A stretch of 8,947 nucleotides of DNA from assembly GCA_937921525.1 (NCBI GenBank), contig CAKZUM010000157.1, positions 1 to 8,947 of the forward strand, in the 5' to 3' direction. A model generated the notes under the pieces. The model was not told the origin of the DNA. It worked only from the letters and a program-made list of their open reading frames with translations, and did not search any database. This DNA is from an uncultured Saprospiraceae bacterium (GTDB taxonomy: Bacteria; Bacteroidota; Bacteroidia; Chitinophagales; Saprospiraceae). Every line of letters begins with the position of its first letter. The first letter of the stretch is position 1. The position numbers and the translations under genes were made by a program. Of the stretch, positions 1 through 6,110 are shown piece after piece.

Positions 1-1
1 T

Positions 2-3000
2 ATTATGAGTTATGCAGGTATCTGCTTTCCTACTATTCAAAATAATAGTGATCCGTATTTTCACGGTTATAGTATCCAACAAATAAACAGTACGATCTCT
101 TCTACTAGTAATAATTGTGCTACGACAACCATCACAAATAACAATCCTCCTCAGGCAAATGCTGGTAGAGATTTATTTCTACCCATAGGAACCCCATTTG
201 AATTAATGGGTTCTGGAACAGATCCCGACAATCAGGCATTAACTTTTTGTTGGGAGCAAATGGATAATGAATTTGCGGCAATGCCACCAGAGGAAACTGC
301 TACAGAAGGGCCGTCTATTCGATCATTTCCTCCTAAAGATACGCCCAATCGCTATATACCTTCCATTGAAAAGTTAGTAAAAAATGAATCTGCCAAGTGG
401 GAGGTTTTACCTTTAGTCGGTCGATCAATGGAGTTTAGATTGACCGTTAGAGATAATTATTCGGAAGGCGGTTGTACCGACTATGATGAAAAAGAACTAC
501 AGTTTATAGAAGAGGCAGGACCATTCAAAGTGAGTATTCCGAGTGCGCCAATTTTCTATGCAAGTAACTCTTCTCAAACTGTTAGATGGGAAGTAGCTAA
601 TACAGATAAAGCGCCCATCAATGTATCGAAAGTTGACATCCTTTTGTCTATTGATGGTGGCTATACTTATCCAATAGTATTAGCAGAAAATGTAGCAAAT
701 GATGGAGCACATGAGGTACAGTTTCCAGATATGGTAACGGATGAAGCACGAGTAAAAATCAAAAGTGTAGACAATATCTTTTTTGATATTTCAGATAATA
801 ATTTTTCATTAATTGAGAAAACAGCCGATTTTAATTTAACGGTCACTCCGAGTACCGCTTCTGTTTGTCAGGGCAATGCCATTCAATTTACAGTAGATAT
901 TGGTAGTGTGGAAGGCTTTAATGAATCGGTTACACTTACAAGTAATGCCGGCGACTTTTTTAATAGTTTCAATTTTTCAAGAGATCAAGTTGTTGCAGGA
1001 AGTAACAGCGTTTTCACCATCAATACAGCAGGAACTGAACCTGGAAAATATACTTTAGAAATACAAGGAGCTTTTGGTGAGAATATTAAAACTAGATTTA
1101 TTGACTTAACGGTTTCGCCAAATACCCCTGTTGCCTTAGCAAATGTATTTCCAACAGCAGGTGCTGCTGATCTAACTTTAAATCCATCTTTTGAATGGTC
1201 TTCAACAGATCCTAGTGCTATCTATAATTTGGAGGTAGCGACAGATCCAGCATTTAATCAAATTGTTATTGAAGCAGAAAATATAGAAAGTACAAGCTAT
1301 GTTTCTCCAATAAACTTGGAACACACTCGTACCTATTACTGGCGAGTAATAGCAAGTAATGAATGTGGAACTAGTGCTTATTCTCCTTTTACCCAGTTCA
1401 CTATTTCTAATGTCTTATGTCAGGTTTTTTCTAGTGCGGATGTACCAGAAATTATTCCAGTTGAGGGAACACCAGAAGTCAGTTCGGCTTTAAGTTTAGA
1501 TGAAGATGGTACGATTCACAGTATCAGAGTAATGGATATAAATATTACCCATTCGTGGATCAATGATTTAACGGTGAGCTTGCAATCACCTCAAGGTGAT
1601 AAAGCAGTATTGTTGGATCAAATATGTGGAAACGAAAATTTAATCAACTTAACATTCGGAGATGATGGTCCAGCACATGCTAATTTGCCTTGTCCTCCTG
1701 AAAGTTCGGACACCTTTCAAGGACAAGAGTCGCTAAGTATTTTTAAAGATACGGATGTAAGAGGAGAATGGAATTTAGTAATTAAAGATCATTTCAATCT
1801 GGATGGAGGCCAGCTTAACAGTTGGGCGTTAGAAGTTTGTCAAATTGTAAAAGATAATATTCCTTTGGGTATAGTCATTACAGATCAAGGAAATCCTAAT
1901 TGCGCCGAAAGTGCAGATGGCTACATCTCTCCTACTATAGTCGGAGGATCTGCCCCCTATACAATTCAGTGGAATACAGGAGATGAGCGTTTAGCTTTAG
2001 AAGATTTAAAAGCAGGCAATTATAATTTACAAGTAACTGATAGTAATGGCGCCATTGCAGAGACAACTATAGAATTAACTGCCCCTTCACCAATTACTAT
2101 CAGTACGGTTATTAATAGTCCTTTTTGTGCAGGTGCTTCAGATGGGTCCATCACCATTAATGCAACGGGTGGTCAACTCCCTTACCAATATGCTTGGGCG
2201 CACGGGCCCTTAACTAGATCGGTGAATAACCTACCAGCAGGTAGTTATACCGTAACCATAACAGATGCTAATAAATGTCAACAAGTATCTTCTTTGGTGA
2301 TTGAAGAACCTGCCTCTATGCAGTTATCTTTTGTTAGCACCAAAGATACAAATGGTTCAAACGGTAAGATAGATTTAAGTGTAGAAGGAGGGATTGCACC
2401 TTATGCCTATTCTTGGTCTAATAATATCAATACACAAGATTTAGAAGGATTGCCTTCGGGCATGTATTCAGTCGTTGTCACGGACGCAGCAGGTTGTACA
2501 AGAATAGGTCAGACTGAAGTGATAAGCGAAGTGAATCTGGATAATTGTACGGAAATAAGCATCTTAATCACCCTAGACAATTATGGAAGTGAAACGAGTT
2601 GGGATATAAAAAATTCAGCAGGTACGACCTTTACCCAAGGTGGTCCTTATACTAATTTTGCAAAAGAAGAAGTTCAAACTTCTACTATTTGTTTAGCACC
2701 GGGTTGTTATGATTTTACGATTTATGATTTATGGGGCGATGGTATTTGTTGTGCTTATGGTAATGGTCTTTTTCAAGTTATTGAAAATGAAACGGGTACG
2801 ATATTAGTCGAGGGAAGTACATTTGGTGCGCAAGATAAAACAACCTTTTGTATTCCTAGCAATGAACCAGAATCTGGCATCTTAAGTTATTGCGGTGCAA
2901 GTGGAAAGAATACCGTTTACGAATGGATCGAATCGGTTCAAATCAATACGACCCTATTTGAGACAGGTAGCAATGATGGATATTTTAATAATGAGACACC

Positions 3001-3643
3001 AGTTGATATTCCTATTGGCTCAAATATCAGACTAGCCTTTACCCCCGGTTTCGGATTTAATCCGTATGGTGAAAACTGGCAAGTATGGATTGATTGGAAT
3101 AGAGATGGAGATTTAGAAGATACAGGCGAACAAGTCTTTTTTGGTTCAGGTGATCAAACGGTCGAAGGCATTGTAAATGTGCCATCTTATGCGGTTGCTG
3201 GAAATACAAAAATGAGAGTAGCCATGAAATGGGGAAATCAAATAGCCTCTTGTGAAGCATTTAACTGGGGCGAGGTGGAAGACTTTGTTTTAAACATTCT
3301 GCCTAGTACTGGATTGGATGCTACTCCTACCCCACATGCTAGAATTCAGACAGGTGAACCACTAGTGTTTACTAAAGAGAACCGATTTGAAGAACAAGTT
3401 ATATTATTTCCAAATCCTGTCCAAGATCAATTAAATATTGCTTGGAAAATACCTGCTTTTGATTTGAAAGAAGTAGTAGTTTATAATAGCTTAGGTAGTA
3501 TCGTTCAACAGCAAACCAATCAAATTAAGGATCAACAAATTACGATCAATACCATTCATTTACCTAATGGGATTTACATGGTTATTTTAAAAGATTCTGT
3601 AATGGATATAGTTATTCGGAAAGAATTTGTGGTGGCTCGGTAG
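2..3643 (+). CDS. Secreted multidomain metallopeptidase with T9SS sorting domain (5'-truncated by window edge)
   Basis: The reading frame is open to the left edge, so the first Met seen (base 5) is internal. The codons read I-M-S-Y-A-G-I-C, the Met-turn of reprolysin-like (M12B/M43-type) zinc peptidases, followed by a DPYFH..SIQ segment usual in Bacteroidota members. The HExxH helix must lie upstream. Residues are numbered from that Met. Ig/PKD-like domains lie at about 50-170, 173-268 and 275-370, and an FN3-like domain at 375-468. A proprotein-convertase P-domain spans 472-612 (SWINDLTVSL, GQLNSWALEVC). Three SprB repeats lie at about 620-697, 698-771 and 772-843, each with GG..PY..W and VTD..GC-type ends. 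A Cys-rich module (848-955) contains DLWGDGICCAYGNG. A GEVED domain (960-1100) has WIDWNRDGD and WGEVEDF. A T9SS type A sorting domain (1133-1212) has LFPNP and PNGIYMV. By family it is exported by T9SS and anchored or released at the cell surface, where it probably degrades protein or binds a surface. The natural substrate is unknown. Confidence 0.93.
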   Translation: MMSYAGICFPTIQNNSDPYFHGYSIQQINSTISSTSNNCATTTITNNNPPQANAGRDLFLPIGTPFELMGSGTDPDNQALTFCWEQMDNEFAAMPPEETATEGPSIRSFPPKDTPNRYIPSIEKLVKNESAKWEVLPLVGRSMEFRLTVRDNYSEGGCTDYDEKELQFIEEAGPFKVSIPSAPIFYASNSSQTVRWEVANTDKAPINVSKVDILLSIDGGYTYPIVLAENVANDGAHEVQFPDMVTDEARVKIKSVDNIFFDISDNNFSLIEKTADFNLTVTPSTASVCQGNAIQFTVDIGSVEGFNESVTLTSNAGDFFNSFNFSRDQVVAGSNSVFTINTAGTEPGKYTLEIQGAFGENIKTRFIDLTVSPNTPVALANVFPTAGAADLTLNPSFEWSSTDPSAIYNLEVATDPAFNQIVIEAENIESTSYVSPINLEHTRTYYWRVIASNECGTSAYSPFTQFTISNVLCQVFSSADVPEIIPVEGTPEVSSALSLDEDGTIHSIRVMDINITHSWINDLTVSLQSPQGDKAVLLDQICGNENLINLTFGDDGPAHANLPCPPESSDTFQGQESLSIFKDTDVRGEWNLVIKDHFNLDGGQLNSWALEVCQIVKDNIPLGIVITDQGNPNCAESADGYISPTIVGGSAPYTIQWNTGDERLALEDLKAGNYNLQVTDSNGAIAETTIELTAPSPITISTVINSPFCAGASDGSITINATGGQLPYQYAWAHGPLTRSVNNLPAGSYTVTITDANKCQQVSSLVIEEPASMQLSFVSTKDTNGSNGKIDLSVEGGIAPYAYSWSNNINTQDLEGLPSGMYSVVVTDAAGCTRIGQTEVISEVNLDNCTEISILITLDNYGSETSWDIKNSAGTTFTQGGPYTNFAKEEVQTSTICLAPGCYDFTIYDLWGDGICCAYGNGLFQVIENETGTILVEGSTFGAQDKTTFCIPSNEPESGILSYCGASGKNTVYEWIESVQINTTLFETGSNDGYFNNETPVDIPIGSNIRLAFTPGFGFNPYGENWQVWIDWNRDGDLEDTGEQVFFGSGDQTVEGIVNVPSYAVAGNTKMRVAMKWGNQIASCEAFNWGEVEDFVLNILPSTGLDATPTPHARIQTGEPLVFTKENRFEEQVILFPNPVQDQLNIAWKIPAFDLKEVVVYNSLGSIVQQQTNQIKDQQITINTIHLPNGIYMVILKDSVMDIVIRKEFVVAR

Positions 3644-3660
3644 GCTGCTACTTTCAATAG

Positions 3661-3690
3661 GATAAATCCGTTCGGTATTTATCAATGCTA
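3661..3690 (+). terminator. Possible terminator of the T9SS peptidase gene
   Basis: GATAAAT (3661-3667) pairs with ATTTATC (3677-3683). A CC/GG extension closes a GTTC loop, with one bulged T. The hairpin starts 17 bp after the stop codon. The following sequence is T-rich (TATTTTTA at 3687-3695) but not an immediate U-run, so it is a weak intrinsic terminator candidate. Confidence 0.35.
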
Positions 3691-3707
3691 TTTTTATGAC
3701 AAATCAG

Positions 3708-3794
3708 AAATCATATATCTTACATCATATATCCATCTAGCTCGAAGCGTGATGGATATATGATTTATGATGTATGAAGTAAGATGTATGATTT
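3708..3794. repeat. Bulged 30-bp inverted repeat of AT-rich units between convergent genes
   Basis: The inner arms ATCATATATCCATC (3724-3737) and GATGGATATATGAT (3751-3764) are perfect 14-bp complements around a 13-nt loop. The outer arms at 3708-3723 and 3779-3794 pair over 16 bp with one mismatch. A 14-nt bulge (3765-3778) sits only on the right side and is itself a variant of the same ATGATGTATGA-like unit. It lies between converging genes and is followed by TTTTT, so it may serve as a bidirectional terminator. It may equally be a member of a dispersed intergenic repeat family, which one window cannot decide. Confidence 0.7.
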
Positions 3795-3834
3795 TTCCAA
3801 CAAAACCGTTCATTTACAAAGAAACTTATACTCC

Positions 3835-4662
3835 CTACTCCTCATCCTCATCCTGCAATAATTCCCCACAATACTTACAATGAATCGCATCATCATCATG
3901 TCCTTCCTGCGCACAAAATCGACAAGTCTGACTATTGAACTGCATATGTTCTCCTGATGCAATCTCCGCAGATACAATACCCGTAGGTACTGCAATCACC
4001 ACGTACCCCATAATCATCACGGCGGCGGCTAAGAACTGCCCAAAAGGAGTTGTAGGTGAAATATCTCCATATCCAACCGTTGTAATAGTAACAATCGCCC
4101 AATATATACTTCTAGGAATTGAGTCAAATGAAGTTCCAGGGCCTCCTTCTACCAAGTAAATGACAGACCCCATAACCGTTACAATCAATAAAATAAATAC
4201 CAAGAAGACCGTGATTTTAGGCAAACTTGCCCGCATGGCTGACATAATCACAAATCCTTCTTTGACAAAATGGGCGAGTTTAAAAATTCTAAATACCCGT
4301 AGAATACGCATCGCTCGTACTACTGATAAGGCACTGGCCCCAGGCAATAAAAATTCTATATAGGTAGGTAGTATGGAGACTAAATCTACAACACCGAAGA
4401 AACTAGTAGCGTATTTGGAAGGTCGATAAATACAATATAATCTCAAAACGTATTCTATTGTAAAACAAATAGTAAATACCCATTCCAAGATTTTGAAAAG
4501 TTCATAATACTTAGTACCTATCCCTTCAACACTCTCCAACATGACCACCAACACACTGGCAACAATCAGTATCATTAAAGCTATATCAAATAGCTTTCCC
4601 TCTGGAGTATCTGCCTCAAAAATTATTTCGTGTATTTTCTCCTTTAATGGATTTGTTGTCAT
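3835..4662 (-). CDS. Voltage-gated potassium channel (ion transporter family) with C-terminal zinc ribbon
   Basis: This 275-residue protein has the full six-helix Kv-type layout. S1 is at about 24-44, S2 at 56-77 and S3 at 86-104. S4 (111-130) has regularly spaced charges R116, R119, R122, R125 and K128. S5 is at 149-170. The pore helix and selectivity filter TTVGYGD end at residue 200, and S6 is at 206-233. The filter sequence predicts K+ selectivity and the intact S4 predicts voltage sensing. By family it forms a tetramer in the inner membrane and adjusts membrane potential or K+ flux. After S6, a soluble tail carries CRFC (C247, C250) and CKYC (C262, C265), a Cys4 zinc-ribbon pattern, then an acidic end (DEDEE). 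The ATG at 4660-4662 is the natural start, leaving a short cytoplasmic N-terminus before S1. No Shine-Dalgarno sequence is evident. The gene is separated from hsp20 by a strong terminator, so it is probably transcribed alone. Confidence 0.93.
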   Translation of the reverse strand: MTTNPLKEKIHEIIFEADTPEGKLFDIALMILIVASVLVVMLESVEGIGTKYYELFKILEWVFTICFTIEYVLRLYCIYRPSKYATSFFGVVDLVSILPTYIEFLLPGASALSVVRAMRILRVFRIFKLAHFVKEGFVIMSAMRASLPKITVFLVFILLIVTVMGSVIYLVEGGPGTSFDSIPRSIYWAIVTITTVGYGDISPTTPFGQFLAAAVMIMGYVVIAVPTGIVSAEIASGEHMQFNSQTCRFCAQEGHDDDAIHCKYCGELLQDEDEE

Positions 4663-4707
4663 TACGCTTTATCTGTCTGGTGTAGTATGATGCTGTAAAG
4701 TTATAAA

Positions 4708-4740
4708 ATATTATACACTACTGAACACTTTTTGAACAGG
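4708..4740 (-). promoter_or_regulatory. Candidate promoter of the K+ channel gene with TGTTCA direct repeats
   Basis: On the minus strand a TATAAT hexamer (4715-4710) lies about 48 bp before the channel ATG. Just upstream, TGTTCA occurs twice (4738-4733 and 4727-4722), 11 bp apart, about one helical turn. The element does not match the Bacteroidota -7 consensus TAnnTTTG, so this is a tentative call. The direct repeats could be an activator or repressor site. Confidence 0.25.
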
Positions 4741-4766
4741 GGGCAAACAAGTAAGAGTAGAGACAG

Positions 4767-4813
4767 ATTTCGTTTAAATACAAAATGAAATTTCATCCGT
4801 TTCTAAACGAAAT
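4767..4813. promoter_or_regulatory. Nested dyad, possible operator
   Basis: ATTTCGTTTA (4767-4776) is the exact reverse complement of TAAACGAAAT (4804-4813). A perfect 12-bp palindrome, ATGAAATTTCAT (4785-4796), sits at their centre, within half a base of the same axis of symmetry. It lies about 105-150 bp upstream of the channel start and just beyond the hsp20 terminator. It could be an upstream operator of the channel gene or simply a structured 3' spacer. The function is inferred only from symmetry. Confidence 0.4.
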
Positions 4814-4819
4814 TTAGAC

Positions 4820-4849
4820 AAAAAAAATGGACGGCGTATAGCCGTCCAT
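4820..4849 (-). terminator. Rho-independent terminator of hsp20
   Basis: Read on the minus strand, ATGGACGGC pairs with GCCGTCCAT in a perfect 9-bp stem with a 5-nt loop (4836-4840), followed directly by a T-run (A8 at 4820-4827 on the plus strand, its last base pairing at the foot of the stem). It lies 64 bp after the hsp20 stop codon. This is the clearest intrinsic terminator in the window, and it separates hsp20 from the channel gene. Confidence 0.88.
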
Positions 4850-4890
4850 GATAAAGCAAAACCTTAAATATGTGTATCTTGAATTAATTA

Positions 4891-4917
4891 GATAATTCCG
4901 TCAATCGGCGAATTATC
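4891..4917 (-). repeat. Hairpin overlapping the hsp20 stop codon
   Basis: GATAATTC (4891-4898) and GAATTATC (4910-4917) are exact inverted copies, 11 nt apart, and the TAA stop (4915-4913) is inside the arm. In the mRNA this would fold right at the end of translation, ahead of the stronger terminator downstream. It could protect the 3' end or be the upper part of a two-step terminator. Confidence 0.45.
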
Positions 4918-5359
4918 CAATTTCAATTGTTCTTGCTGGTAAAGGCTTAGCTTCCTCTTTCTTAGGAATACTAAGTGTCAATATACCATTGGTATAATTA
5001 GCAGCAATCTTGGTACTGTCTACTGTGTCTGGTAAGTTGAAAGTACGCTTGAAAGAAGCATATTTGAACTCTTTTCTAGTGTACTTCTCCCCTTCTTTAA
5101 CTTCTGCCTCTTCTTTTGCCGTTGTAGAAATCGTTAATACATCTTCGTCAACAACAATATTGAAATCTCCTTTTTCATAGCCCGGAGCGGCCATTTCTAA
5201 GTTAAACGCATCTGCATCTTCCTTTACGTTAACAGCAGGTGCACTACCATTCCACACAGTTAGACCTTCGTCTATTTTCTTTAAAAAATCATCATTAAAA
5301 AAAGTATCTAATACATTTACAAATGATGGCGCTGGACGTCTTCTTCTTAAAGTTTTCAT
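4913..5359 (-). CDS. hsp20: Small heat shock protein, Hsp20/alpha-crystallin family
   Basis: The protein has 148 residues, the usual size for bacterial small heat shock proteins. A short Arg-rich N-terminus (residues 1-40, with LRRRRP and FFNDDF) precedes the alpha-crystallin domain at about 41-135. Diagnostic pieces are MAAPGYEKGDF (56-66), VLTIS (74-78), F-K-R-T-F-N-L-P (103-110) and the closing A-x-Y-x-NGILTLSIPK block (120-133). The C-terminal tail ends in the I-x-I motif (I145-E-I147), which in this family docks into neighbouring subunits to build oligomers. By family it is a cytoplasmic, ATP-independent holdase that binds unfolding proteins under heat or other stress. The ATG at 5357-5359 is the only sensible start because the FFNDDF-type N-terminus begins soon after it. 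It is probably monocistronic, with a strong terminator downstream and about 740 bp without a gene upstream. The upstream palindrome array (5505-5552) is the best candidate for its control. No CIRCE element (TTAGCACTC-N9-GAGTGCTAA) was found. Confidence 0.95.
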   Translation of the reverse strand: MKTLRRRRPAPSFVNVLDTFFNDDFLKKIDEGLTVWNGSAPAVNVKEDADAFNLEMAAPGYEKGDFNIVVDEDVLTISTTAKEEAEVKEGEKYTRKEFKYASFKRTFNLPDTVDSTKIAANYTNGILTLSIPKKEEAKPLPARTIEIG

Positions 5360-5461
5360 GATTATTGATTTTATATTTTATGATTTAATGATTTCAGTTC
5401 TTACCCACTTTATCAAAAATTTGGTAAAAACTTACACCTCCTATACATCAATTGCTGTACC

Positions 5462-5468
5462 ATGCCAT
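5462..5468. promoter_or_regulatory. Half-site ATGCCAT of the hsp20 upstream palindrome array
   Basis: A single ATGCCAT occurs about 103 bp before the hsp20 ATG. It matches the arm of the two complete palindromes at 5505-5552 and starts 44 bp from the first. Alone it could be chance; beside the two full sites it may be a weaker third binding position close to the hsp20 promoter. Confidence 0.3.
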
Positions 5469-5504
5469 TTTTTAAGTCAAATTTGCTGGTTCTTATAAAA
5501 TCTT

Positions 5505-5552
5505 AATGCCATTATGGCATTTTTTACAACAAAATGATGCCATAATGGCATT
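5505..5552. promoter_or_regulatory. Twin palindromic operator-like array upstream of hsp20
   Basis: Two palindromes of the form ATGCCAT-N-ATGGCAT occur: site A AATGCCATTATGGCATT (5505-5521) and site B ATGCCATAATGGCATT (5537-5552). Each has symmetric 6-7 bp arms, and A and B are exact reverse complements over 16 bp. Their centres (5513 and 5544) are 31 bp apart, close to three helical turns, so two dimers could bind the same DNA face. A 10-bp direct repeat TTTTTACAAC (5521-5530 and 5561-5570) brackets site B at a 40-bp period. The array lies 146-193 bp before the hsp20 start. A dimeric regulator is the natural reading. A long foldback (A pairing with B) is the alternative, but no transcript across it is evident. 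Confidence 0.6.
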
Positions 5553-5763
5553 GTTGGTACTTTTTACAACTCCATTTATTCTAAAAGATTCGTTTGGTGA
5601 TTGGTGAATGAGGTAACGGCGTAATCATAGACGATAACACATTGGGAAGTGGCGAGGATTGTTCCAATGTAAGACCTTATAGATACTTGAGGTGGAGAAG
5701 AACTATTGTCCACGAAATCACACATTATAACATTGGATCATATTTAAGGCAAAGGCTGTAGTT

Positions 5764-5870
5764 CAGATGACAGCATTAGCGATACCCCAAATCAGGAAGG
5801 CTACCACTTCATAGTGATTTAGGTATCACATCTTGTGGCTCAACAGATATATGGATTATTCTAGCGAGTC
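5764..5870 (+). pseudogene. Possible relic of an IS3-type transposase (orfB) catalytic core
   Basis: One frame reads QMTALAI (from 5764). A second, shifted frame reads RYPKSGRLPLHSDLG, with HSDLG at 5810-5824. In IS3-family DDE transposases the second catalytic Asp sits in HSDxGxQYxS, preceded by a helix with an AL..A pattern, which resembles this order. A third frame continues with WLNRYMDYSS (5836-5865), similar in position to the segment after that motif. The frame changes and stops mean it could not be functional. The match is short and pieced together from three frames, so chance is a real alternative. Confidence 0.25.
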
Positions 5871-5975
5871 TTGTTCTTATATGTTTTCTTTCGAACAGGC
5901 TGTTCGCATGAAGACTTATAGATCGCCAGTTAAAAAAGGTAACTATTATAATAGTACAAACCTTATCGTTGGATG

Positions 5976-5994
5976 GCTACCATCCGATGGTAGC
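5976..5994. repeat. Short perfect hairpin GCTACCATC/GATGGTAGC
   Basis: Nine complementary bases on each side of a single central C give a tight hairpin, realistically a 7-bp stem with a 5-nt loop. Its core CCATCCGATGG recurs at 6053-6063, 73 bp away. The two copies may be the ends or internal sites of a degraded element; no T-run follows either. Confidence 0.45.
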
Positions 5995-6092
5995 TTTATG
6001 AGATTACCTCATTTATTTCTGACAGTCTATACGTAACTAACTTTTTACTAGGCCATCCGATGGGTTACTAATTCATCCACACTACTGGACAA

Positions 6093-6110
6093 AAAATGAT
6101 TAATCATTTT
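6093..6110 (-). terminator. AT-rich palindrome across the stop codon of the coiled-coil gene
   Basis: AAAATGATTAATCATTTT is a perfect 18-bp palindrome that contains the TAA stop (6102-6100). Read on the minus strand it is followed by a T-run (A6 at 6091-6096 on the plus strand). It resembles a weak, AT-only intrinsic terminator. The stem lacks GC pairs, so termination efficiency is doubtful. Confidence 0.35.

Larger units (their letters stand above)
5571..6092. other. Gene-free, decayed-looking stretch upstream of hsp20
   Basis: All frames are interrupted by stops. The one open stretch, 5833-6036 on the plus strand, begins with TTG and its product is recognised only as possible transposase debris. 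Base composition looks slightly richer in GC than the neighbouring genes. The region holds the possible transposase relic (5764-5870) and a repeated CCATCCGATGG palindrome (5980-5990 and 6053-6063). It reads as the remains of an old insertion, not as a promoter region, but nothing intact can be named. Confidence 0.5.

Noticed and set aside
3057..3260. Minus-strand open stretch inside the GEVED region
   Set aside because: It is antisense to a well-defined domain and has no features of its own.
3700..3800. CRISPR-like repeat array
   Set aside because: The units are short, adjacent and inverted without unique spacers, so it is a hairpin-forming repeat and not a CRISPR array.
3935..4363. Two plus-strand open stretches antisense to the K+ channel
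   Set aside because: The channel frame is unmistakable (S4 and TVGYGD); these are shadows.
5360..5460. CIRCE or HspR-type heat-shock operator near the hsp20 start
   Set aside because: Neither the TTAGCACTC/GAGTGCTAA nor the CTTGAGT/ACTCAAG arms are present.
5516..5560. TGGCAT sequences resembling the -24 part of a sigma-54 promoter
   Set aside because: The -12 TTGC element is missing at the right spacing from both copies; the palindromic symmetry explains TGGCAT better.
5833..6036. Plus-strand 67-codon open stretch in the gap upstream of hsp20
   Set aside because: It starts with TTG, has atypical composition, shows no full domain, and is surrounded by stops; it is better seen as part of decayed sequence.
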